NCBI RefSeq assembly: GCF_016862795.1
Contig: NZ_BONQ01000018.1
Location: 21,661-85,660 of the forward strand
DNA: 64,000 nucleotides
Direction: 5' to 3'
From: Dactylosporangium siamense
GTDB lineage: Bacteria > Actinomycetota > Actinomycetes > Mycobacteriales > Micromonosporaceae
Positions 17,566-24,206 of this stretch are shown one piece after another. Under the pieces are notes generated by a model. That model worked only from the letters and a program-made list of their open reading frames with translations, did not search any database and was not told the DNA's origin. Positions within the stretch are counted from its first letter, which is position 1. Every line of letters begins with the position of its first letter. The position numbers and the translations under genes are program-made.

Positions 17566-18414
17566 ATGAGTCCGGTCGCGGGCAAGGTCGCCGTCATCAC
17601 CGGGGCCGCGTCCGGCATCGGGCGGGCGCTCGCGCTGGAGCTGGCCCGGCGCGGGGCCCGGCTCGCGCTGAGCGACGTGGAGGAGGCCGGCCTCGCGGAG
17701 ACCGCCGAGCTGGCCGGGGGCGCCCACGTCAGTGTCCTGGACGTCAGCGACCGGCCGGCCGTGGAGGCCTACGCGGCCGCGGTCGCCGGGCACTTCGGCG
17801 TGGTGCACCAGGTGTACAACAACGCCGGGGTCGCCGGTGGCGGGCGCAGCGTGCTGGACAACGACTGGGCGGCGTATGAGCGGACCCTCGCGGTCAACCT
17901 CTTCGGCGTCATCCACGGCACGAAGGCGTTCCTGCCGCACCTCATCGCGTCCGGCGACGGGCACGTCGTCAACGTGTCCAGCCTCAACGGGATCATGGCC
18001 CAGCCGGCGCTGAGCGACTACTGCGCGGCGAAGTTCGGCGTGCGCGGCTTCAGCGAGGCGTTGCGCGGGGAGCTGCTGACGGCCCGGCATCCGGTGCGGG
18101 TGAGTGTCGTGCATCCGGGCGGGGTCCGCACCAACATCGCCACCGCCGCGCTCGAGCACGCACGGAGGACCGGCGTGCCGGTGACGGCCCGGGACGAGGC
18201 ACGGACCCGGCACTACAACGAGAAGCTGCTGAAGATGCCGGCGTCGCGGGCGGCCCGCATCGTGGTGGACGGGGTCGAGGCCGGCCGGCCGCGGATCCTC
18301 GTGGGGCGGGACGCGAAGACCGTCGACCTGGTGGTGCGGTTGCTGCCGCGGTGGTACCCCAAGCTGGCGGTCCGCCTGGAGCGGGCGCTGTCTACGGCTT
18401 CAGCAGGGCGTTGA
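17566..18414 (+). CDS. Short-chain dehydrogenase/reductase
   Basis: A 282-residue classical SDR with the cofactor motif TGAASGIG near the N-terminus, NNAG in the middle and the catalytic Ser-Tyr-Lys set (SSLN, YCAAK). Acidic residues after strand 2 (SDVEE) suggest NAD preference. It lies 64 bp after the hydrolase in the same direction and corresponds to the SDR of mymA-type operons. The 3' end overlaps the convergent tetR gene by 23 bp. Confidence 0.9.
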   Translation: MSPVAGKVAVITGAASGIGRALALELARRGARLALSDVEEAGLAETAELAGGAHVSVLDVSDRPAVEAYAAAVAGHFGVVHQVYNNAGVAGGGRSVLDNDWAAYERTLAVNLFGVIHGTKAFLPHLIASGDGHVVNVSSLNGIMAQPALSDYCAAKFGVRGFSEALRGELLTARHPVRVSVVHPGGVRTNIATAALEHARRTGVPVTARDEARTRHYNEKLLKMPASRAARIVVDGVEAGRPRILVGRDAKTVDLVVRLLPRWYPKLAVRLERALSTASAGR

Positions 18415-18985
18415 CCAGCCTGGCGAGCGGTGCGACGAGGTCGTCGTGGCCGGCCGAGGCCAGGGGCTCCAGGGTGGTCGAGGAGCGCAGCACCGCCAGC
18501 CCGAACGCGGTCGCGAGGGTGACCTGCGCGCTGAGCAGCCGCTGATCCGCGTCGGGCAGGTCGGCCCGCCACCCGGCCGCCGCAGCCAGGCGCACGGCGA
18601 ACGTGCCGAGGATGTCCTGGCGGATCCGTTCCGCCCGCTCGTCGCCGGAGGAGCGCAGGAGCAGCAGGATCTGGTTGGGGTGTTTGGCGGTGTGCGGGCC
18701 GACGAGCCGGGCGGCGATGTCGTGCGCGATCCGGTCCAGGGTCAGGTCTTCGCCGGCGGTCCGGCCGAGCTCGTCGCCGACACCGGTCAGGCAGGCCTCG
18801 AACAGGCCTTCCTTCGAGGTGAAGTACCGGTGGATGAGCGCCACGTTGACCCCGGCGTCCTCGGCGATGTCCCGCACGGTGGTGGCGGAGTAGCCGTCGG
18901 CGGCGAAGCGGCGCCGGGCGGCGTCCAGCAGCAGCAGCCGCGTCGCGGCCGCGTCCCGGCGCCGTGGCGCGGCGGTGTCGGTCAT
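18392..18985 (-). CDS. TetR-family transcriptional regulator
   Basis: A 197-residue repressor with a canonical N-terminal helix-turn-helix (TTVRDIAEDAGVNVALIHRYFTSKEGLF). The rest is a ligand-binding helical domain. A TAACCT -10 hexamer sits exactly 6 nt before the ATG, consistent with a leaderless transcript. The gene is divergent from a drug-type MFS transporter. The long dyad between them is probably its operator. Confidence 0.9.
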   Translation of the reverse strand: MTDTAAPRRRDAAATRLLLLDAARRRFAADGYSATTVRDIAEDAGVNVALIHRYFTSKEGLFEACLTGVGDELGRTAGEDLTLDRIAHDIAARLVGPHTAKHPNQILLLLRSSGDERAERIRQDILGTFAVRLAAAAGWRADLPDADQRLLSAQVTLATAFGLAVLRSSTTLEPLASAGHDDLVAPLARLVNALLKP

Positions 18986-19027
18986 TTCCTCAGGTTAGCC
19001 GGGCGTTGCCGGGTGCTCCGGTGTGAC

Positions 19028-19088
19028 GTAAACGATTGTTGACTTATCCGCGACCGGGTCAATACTGGCTAAGTCAGCAATCGTTTAC
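19028..19088. promoter_or_regulatory. Long inverted repeat between the tetR and DHA2 genes
   Basis: GTAAACGATTGTTGACTTA (19028-19046) and its near-exact reverse complement (19070-19088, one mismatch) flank a 23-bp gap. Each arm is itself an imperfect dyad, GTAAAC-N4-GTTGAC. Two TetR dimers could therefore bind 42 bp apart. The left arm contains a TTGACT -35-like element for the rightward promoter. Confidence 0.75.
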
Positions 19089-19108
19089 ATATCGCCTCGG
19101 GGATCCTC

Positions 19109-20596
19109 ATGACGCGAACCATCGAACCGCCGGTGGCCACCAGCCGGCACGTCAACAGCACCCTGCTGGTGGTGTACCTGTCGCTCGGCGGCCTGGCCTT
19201 CGCGGTGCTGCAGTCCCTGGTCGCCCCGGCGATGTCGACGATCGCCCGGGACCTGAACGCCTCCACCGCGGACATCAGCTGGATCCTCACCGCATACCTG
19301 CTGTCGGCGTCGGTCCTCACGCCGATCCTCGGCCGGCTCGGCGACATGGTCGGCAAGCGCCGGGTCCTCATCGCCGTCCTGGCCGTCCTGGCCGCCGGCA
19401 CGCTCCTGGCCGCCCTCGCCCCCAACCTGACGGTGCTCATCGTCGCCCGGGCGATGCAGGGCGCGGCCGGCGCGATCCTGCCGCTGTCCATCGGCATCGT
19501 GCGCGACGAGCTGCCCCGCGAGAAGGTCGCCGTGACCGTCGGCCTGCTGTCGGCGATCTTCGGCGTCGGCGCCGGTGTCGGCATCGTCGGCGCCGGCCCG
19601 ATCGTCGAGCACCTCTCCTGGCACTGGCTGTTCTGGCTGCCGCTCGTCCTCGTCGTCATCGCCCTGCTCGGCGCCGTGTTCGGGATGCCCGAGTCGCCCG
19701 TGCGCACGCCCGGCCGCCTCGACGTGCTCGGCGCGTCGATCCTGTCCGTGTCGCTGGTGTCGCTGCTGCTGGCGATCAGCAAGGGCCAGTCCTGGGGCTG
19801 GGGCGACACCAAGACCGTCGCCCTCCTCGCCCTCGGCGTCGCGGCCCTCGTCGCGTTCGTGCTGGTCGAGCGGCGCGTGAAGGAGCCGCTCGTCGACATG
19901 CGCCTGATGTCGATCCGCGGCGTCTGGGCCACCGACCTCGTCGCCCTGATCCTGGGCTTCGCGATGTTCGGCACGTTCCTGCTCGTCCCGACCCTGCTGC
20001 AGCTGCCCGCCGCGACCGGCTACGGCTTCGGCAAGTCCGTGTCGGAGTCCGGCCTGTTCCTGCTGCCCACGGTCCTCATGATGGTCGTGTTCGGCCCCAT
20101 CGCCGGCCTGCTCAACCGCCGCTACGGCCCCAAGGTGCCGCTGTTCCTCGGCGCCGTCGCGGTCGTCGCCGCGTTCACGCTCCCCGCGATCGCCCATGGC
20201 GCGGTCTGGCAGGTGCTCGCCTCCGGCCTGCTCACCGGCGCCGGCATCGGCCTGTCCTTCGCGGCCATGTCCAACGCCATCATCGAGAGCGTCCCGGCCA
20301 CCCAGACCGGCGAGGCCAGCAGCGTCAACACCATCGCCCGCACCATCGGCAGCAGCATCGGCACCGCCGTCGTCGCCGCCGTGATCACCGCCAACAGCAC
20401 TCCGCGGGGCCTGCCGACCGACACCGCGTTCACGGCCGGCTTCTGGGTCTGCGCCGGCGTCGCGGTCCTCGCCGTGCTCGCCTCGCTCGCCCTGCCCTCG
20501 GCGCACCGCCGCCACGAGGAGGCCGTCGCCGCCGGCGTGCAGGACCTGCCGCCGGAGCCCGCCGAACTGCACCTGCCGCTGCGCCACCACAACTGA
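19109..20596 (+). CDS. MFS drug efflux transporter, DHA2 (EmrB/QacA) family
   Basis: A 495-residue membrane protein with about 14 predicted transmembrane helices. The motif-A-like loop GRLGDMVGKRRVLI after helix 2 and the DHA2-type motif-C-like region place it in the proton-driven multidrug exporters. The start at 19109 lies about 20 bp after the long dyad. It is divergent from tetR, the standard arrangement for a repressor-controlled export pump. The substrate cannot be predicted. Confidence 0.9.
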   Translation: MTRTIEPPVATSRHVNSTLLVVYLSLGGLAFAVLQSLVAPAMSTIARDLNASTADISWILTAYLLSASVLTPILGRLGDMVGKRRVLIAVLAVLAAGTLLAALAPNLTVLIVARAMQGAAGAILPLSIGIVRDELPREKVAVTVGLLSAIFGVGAGVGIVGAGPIVEHLSWHWLFWLPLVLVVIALLGAVFGMPESPVRTPGRLDVLGASILSVSLVSLLLAISKGQSWGWGDTKTVALLALGVAALVAFVLVERRVKEPLVDMRLMSIRGVWATDLVALILGFAMFGTFLLVPTLLQLPAATGYGFGKSVSESGLFLLPTVLMMVVFGPIAGLLNRRYGPKVPLFLGAVAVVAAFTLPAIAHGAVWQVLASGLLTGAGIGLSFAAMSNAIIESVPATQTGEASSVNTIARTIGSSIGTAVVAAVITANSTPRGLPTDTAFTAGFWVCAGVAVLAVLASLALPSAHRRHEEAVAAGVQDLPPEPAELHLPLRHHN

Positions 20597-20608
20597 CGGC
20601 TCGTTCTC

Positions 20609-20660
20609 GTGATCCGGAAGATCTTGTGCACCCAGGGGTGCACAAGATCTTCCGGACCAC
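20609..20660 (+). terminator. Palindromic repeat, copy 2 (after the DHA2 transporter stop)
   Basis: A 52-bp element beginning 12 bp after the stop. GTGATCCGGAAG and CTTCCGGACCAC form the outer part of a 24-bp stem with one mismatch and a CAGG tetraloop. It is the most regular of the three related hairpins. No T-run. Confidence 0.8.
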
Positions 20661-20725
20661 GGGACGGCGACGGAGCGACGGACAGCGGACAACACTCTTG
20701 ATCACATCGATGGTGCGCCGCGACA

Positions 20726-21157
20726 ATGCCCGCCGTGGAGACAGAGAACGAAGGGCAGCAGCGGCAATCGCGATGGTCGGACAACTGCAACATCGGTGGT
20801 TGTGACATCCCCGACTGCGACATCCCCGGCTGCGACGGATGCGACATCCCCGGCTGTGACTGCAACTTCATGCTGGGCACGATGCTGCTCGGCACGATGG
20901 CGATCAGCACGCCCACGAAGAAGCCGCGGGCCACCGCCAGTGGGCCGGGCCGGGCCGGGATGGTGGCGATCCGCGGGTATCAGCGGTGGCTGTCGCCGCA
21001 CCTGCCGACCCGCTGCCGGCAGATCCCGACCTGCAGCAACTACGGCCTCGAGGCGGTCCGGCGGTACGGGCTGGTCGTCGGCTCCCGGCTGACCGCGGCC
21101 CGGATCCGCCGGTGCAACCCGTCGACCCCGAGGGGCACCCGCGACCTGGTCCCGTAG
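20726..21157 (+). CDS. yidD: YidD-family protein with a Cys-rich repeat extension
   Basis: The C-terminal ~70 residues (RGYQRWLSPHLP, CRQIPTCSNYGLEAV) are a clear YidD domain, the small membrane-associated factor thought to assist YidC-dependent insertion. Normal YidD is ~70-90 residues. This one has 143. Its N-terminal extension contains a short Cys/Asp repeat (CDIPDCDIPGCDGCDIPGC) with eight Cys and then a short hydrophobic segment. The gene is not beside rnpA or yidC as in the usual cluster, so this is probably an accessory paralogue. A GC-rich hairpin follows. Confidence 0.8.
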   Translation: MPAVETENEGQQRQSRWSDNCNIGGCDIPDCDIPGCDGCDIPGCDCNFMLGTMLLGTMAISTPTKKPRATASGPGRAGMVAIRGYQRWLSPHLPTRCRQIPTCSNYGLEAVRRYGLVVGSRLTAARIRRCNPSTPRGTRDLVP

Positions 21158-21180
21158 CTCTGGACTGAACTGCCCCGGGT

Positions 21181-21207
21181 GACCGGCCGGGATCTGGCCG
21201 GCCGGTC
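21181..21207 (+). terminator. Hairpin terminator after yidD
   Basis: GACCGGCCGG (21181-21190) pairs perfectly with CCGGCCGGTC (21198-21207) over a 7-nt loop, 23 bp after the stop codon. No T-tract follows. Confidence 0.6.
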
Positions 21208-21263
21208 GCCCGGATGCCATACTCTGCCGCTACCAGCACCGGTGGCGGACGGGAGCCCCTGCC

Positions 21264-21656
21264 ATGAAGGCCCTCATCAGCGGATTCATCTGGATCGCGA
21301 ACTCGGTCAAGGCAACCGTGGCGACCTACCTCGTGCTCATGCTCATCGGCGGGACGCTGTACAGCCTCTTCGAGCACAAGAGCTTCGGCGACTCGTTCTG
21401 GTGGGCGGTCGTCACCGCCTCGACGGTCGGCTACGGCGACACGTACCCGACGACGACGCCGGGGCGGATCGTCGCCGGCTTCCTCATCTCGATCATGGTG
21501 CTGGTCGTCATCCCGCTCATCACCGCCCACTTCGCCAGCAAGCTCATCGTCGACAACGACGCGTTCCGGCACGAGGAGCAGGAAGAGATCAAGGAAAGCC
21601 TCCGGGCGATCCGGGCCGCCCTGGAGCGCATGGAGCGGGAGCGCGAGGCGCCCTGA
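21264..21656 (+). CDS. Two-TM potassium channel
   Basis: A 130-residue ion-channel subunit with one transmembrane helix (~17-38), a pore helix, the selectivity filter TVGYGD (54-59), a second helix (~70-92) and a short charged cytosolic coiled-coil tail. This is the KcsA-like minimal K+ channel architecture, forming a tetramer in the plasma membrane. There is no RCK domain, so gating is not by the usual ligand module. No operon partner is evident. Confidence 0.92.
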   Translation: MKALISGFIWIANSVKATVATYLVLMLIGGTLYSLFEHKSFGDSFWWAVVTASTVGYGDTYPTTTPGRIVAGFLISIMVLVVIPLITAHFASKLIVDNDAFRHEEQEEIKESLRAIRAALERMEREREAP

Positions 21657-21763
21657 AAATCCTTTGCGGTGCGCGGGGCGGATCCGCGATGGTGGACCGC
21701 ATGACGCTCTGACGGACGACCCCGGCCCGCCCCTGTTGACTTCGAATCGCGAAGCGAGCGTCC

Positions 21764-22918
21764 GTGCCCGAAAACAAGGCTTCCGTCAGTGTGTTCGCCG
21801 GCCCCACCAGCTGGATCGAGTCCGACGCCGTCGACCAGTGCCACCAGGTCGCCGCGCTGGACGGCATGCTCCACGTCGCCGGCATGCCCGACCTGCACCC
21901 CGGCAAGGGCGCCCCGATCGGCGCCGCGATGGCCTCGACCGTGTTGTACCCGTTCCTCGTCGGCTCCGACATCGGCTGCGGCATCGCCGTGTTCCCGATC
22001 GGCCTCAAGCGCGCCGTCCCGGAGAAGCTGGCCGCCCGGTTCCCCGACCTCGACACTGCCCTGGATCCCGAACGGGACGCCGACGACCCCGCCTGGGCGG
22101 TGCTCGACGGCGACATCCCCGGCGGGCACACCGAAGGGCTCGGCACCGTCGGGCGGGGCAACCACTTCGTCGAACTGGCCCGGATCGGCACCGTCCTCGA
22201 CGGCGCCCACGCGGACCGCCTCGGGCTCGCCGCCGGTGATCTCGTCCTCGTCGTCCACAGCGGCTCCCGGGGGCTCGGGGAGCGGATCCTGCGGGCGCAC
22301 ACCGAGGTGCACGGCGCCGGCCCGGCCGCGGACCCCGCCGCGTACCTGGCCGCCCACGACGACGCCGTGCGCTGGGGTTCGCTCAACCGGCGGCTCATGG
22401 CCGCGCGGGTCGCGCACGCCCTCGGCGCCGAACCCACCGAGCCGATCGTCGACCAGTGCCACAACCTCGTCGAGGTCCGCGACGGTGTCTACCTGCACCG
22501 CAAGGGCGCCGCGCCCGGCGACGGCCAGGACGTCCTGGTCGCCGGCACCCGGGGCACCCCGTCCTACCTCGTCGCCGCCCACGCCGGGCCGGAGGCCAAC
22601 CACTCGGTGGCGCACGGCGCGGGCCGCAAGATGTCGCGCGCCGACGCCCTGCGCCGGGGCAAGGCCAAGCACACCGTCGAGGAGCTGCGCCGCACCCCGG
22701 TCGGGTCGGTGGTCGTCTGCGGCGACCGCCAGCTGCTGTTCGAGGAGGCGCCGACCGCGTACAAGCGCATCGAGCAGGTGATCGGCGACCTCGTCGAGCA
22801 CCGGCTGGCCACGCCGGTGGCGACCACGGTGCCCCTCGTCACGTACAAGACCCCGGAGGCCGGTTCGGCGCCGCAACGGGACCGACCGGACCACCGGGGC
22901 CGGCGGTTCAGCAGGTGA
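21764..22918 (+). CDS. rtcB: RtcB-family RNA ligase
   Basis: A 384-residue member of the GTP- and Mn-dependent RNA ligases that join 2',3'-cyclic phosphate and 5'-OH RNA ends. Seen are the metal-binding GSDIGCG segment, GRGNHFVE, HSGSRGLG, and the guanylylation-site HGAGRKMSR. The start is GTG at 21764. The length fits the shorter RtcB2-like bacterial subgroup. No archease, RtcA or PrfH gene is adjacent. The C-terminus carries ~20 extra basic residues. The 3' end overlaps the convergent lipoprotein gene by 11 bp. Confidence 0.88.
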   Translation: MPENKASVSVFAGPTSWIESDAVDQCHQVAALDGMLHVAGMPDLHPGKGAPIGAAMASTVLYPFLVGSDIGCGIAVFPIGLKRAVPEKLAARFPDLDTALDPERDADDPAWAVLDGDIPGGHTEGLGTVGRGNHFVELARIGTVLDGAHADRLGLAAGDLVLVVHSGSRGLGERILRAHTEVHGAGPAADPAAYLAAHDDAVRWGSLNRRLMAARVAHALGAEPTEPIVDQCHNLVEVRDGVYLHRKGAAPGDGQDVLVAGTRGTPSYLVAAHAGPEANHSVAHGAGRKMSRADALRRGKAKHTVEELRRTPVGSVVVCGDRQLLFEEAPTAYKRIEQVIGDLVEHRLATPVATTVPLVTYKTPEAGSAPQRDRPDHRGRRFSR

Positions 22919-23267
22919 TGCCCTGCTTGGCGAGCTCGGCGATCAGGGCGGTGGCGGTGAGGTTGGTGAAGTTGACGTCCTTGCCGTTGGCGGTCTCGAT
23001 GACGTAGTCGTGGTCGCCGGAGTCCTGCTCGATCTCCACGGCGCAGTTGCCGGCCTTCGCGTCGGCCTCGTAGTCGTCGAGCTTCTTCACGTTCTTCTTC
23101 TTTTTCTTGTCATACACCTGGTCGTAGTCGGCCTCGGCGTTCACGTTCGTGTACCCGGCCTTGGTCAGCTGCTTCTCCAGGTCGTCCACCTGCGAGGAGC
23201 AGCCGGCGAGCCCAGCGCCGAGCAGCAGCATGGTCGTGGCGGCAACGATGGTTCGGGAGGCTCGCAT
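22908..23267 (-). CDS. Small secreted lipoprotein, DUF4333-like
   Basis: A 119-residue protein with a signal peptide ending in the lipobox LAGC, so it is lipid-anchored on the outer face of the membrane. The mature part is charged, with a KKKKKNVKK run near the middle and a two-Cys C-terminal half (NCAVE, GITC). It resembles small DUF4333-type actinobacterial lipoproteins. I chose the ATG at 23267, which starts the signal peptide directly. The ATG at 23318 would add 17 polar residues. Function unknown. Confidence 0.7.
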   Translation of the reverse strand: MRASRTIVAATTMLLLGAGLAGCSSQVDDLEKQLTKAGYTNVNAEADYDQVYDKKKKKNVKKLDDYEADAKAGNCAVEIEQDSGDHDYVIETANGKDVNFTNLTATALIAELAKQGITC

Positions 23268-23324
23268 GGGGTATCCGCGCTTCTTTCCGTCTGGGGGTGT
23301 CTCGGGGGTGCGCACCATTCTGGA

Positions 23325-24119
23325 TCATCCAGTGGGCGGCGCTGTCGGGATGCCGATGACCGTTGTGTCGGCAAACGGCATGGTGCCCGTGCGACGGGCG
23401 TCGTAGTCCGGATCCAGCGTGCCGAACAGCCGGTCCCACACCGTCGTGTAGAAGCCGAGGTTGTACCGCGGCGCCGCGTGATGCCCGGCGTGCATGGCGG
23501 GCGTCGCCACCCAGCGGAAGACCGCGGCGGCGCGCACCCGCTGCGGCAACGGCTCCACCCCCAGGTGCCCGAGGATCCCGAAGAGCAGGTTCAGCACGGT
23601 GTAGCCGCCGAGCGCCCACGCCGAGAACGGGTGGACGGCGAGCACGACCAGCCACGCCCCGCCGAACCCGAGCACCTCGACCGGGTGCAGCGCGAACAGT
23701 GTGATCGGCCGGGCGTCGGCGAAGACGTGGTGCAGCCGGTGCGCGAGCGGGAACAGCCGGCGCACGTGGGCGAGGGCGTGCCCGGCGTACAGCAGCACGT
23801 CCATCACCACGATCAGCACGGCGAGGTCGACCAGCGCCCGCCAGCCGAACGGCAGGGTCAGGCTGATGACCCCGGCCCGCCACAGCCACCAGCCGGCCAC
23901 GGTGACGGCCGCGTTGAGCACCGTCGCAACCGCCACCAAACCGAGCTCCAGCCGGCCGACCGGCCCCGGCGGCGCGGTCACCCGGTGCGCGCCCGGAAGT
24001 CGCAGCACCCAGTGCCCGAGCACCGCCGTGACCCCGACCAGCGCCGCGTTCTCGACCAGGGCGAGCACCACGACCCACCCCACGTCCAGCCCCCGCAGCC
24101 AGGCGACGATCTCATGCAC
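23325..24119 (-). CDS. Fatty acid hydroxylase / sterol desaturase family protein
   Basis: A 264-residue integral membrane di-iron protein. His boxes characteristic of the superfamily are present (HALAH, HRLHH, HAGHH) among about five hydrophobic segments. These enzymes hydroxylate or desaturate lipids using O2. The GTG at 24119 is preferred because an upstream in-frame ATG would lie inside the palindromic repeat at 24152-24203. The lipid substrate is unknown. Confidence 0.85.
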   Translation of the reverse strand: MHEIVAWLRGLDVGWVVVLALVENAALVGVTAVLGHWVLRLPGAHRVTAPPGPVGRLELGLVAVATVLNAAVTVAGWWLWRAGVISLTLPFGWRALVDLAVLIVVMDVLLYAGHALAHVRRLFPLAHRLHHVFADARPITLFALHPVEVLGFGGAWLVVLAVHPFSAWALGGYTVLNLLFGILGHLGVEPLPQRVRAAAVFRWVATPAMHAGHHAAPRYNLGFYTTVWDRLFGTLDPDYDARRTGTMPFADTTVIGIPTAPPTG

Positions 24120-24151
24120 ACCACGACTGTGCCACCCGCCGGCAACCTTCC

Positions 24152-24203
24152 GTGATCCGGAAGACCGTGTGCACCCAGGGGTACACACGGTCTTGCGGAT
24201 CAC
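24152..24203 (-). terminator. Palindromic repeat, copy 3 (after the TerD-fusion stop)
   Basis: A 52-bp element 3 bp beyond the stop of the minus-strand TerD-fusion gene. It has the outer bases and CAGG loop of copy 2, but its inner stem is changed on both sides (ACCGTGT opposite ACACGGT). The arms carry two mismatches. It also lies just upstream of the fatty acid hydroxylase start. Confidence 0.8.
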
Positions 24204-24206
24204 GGG

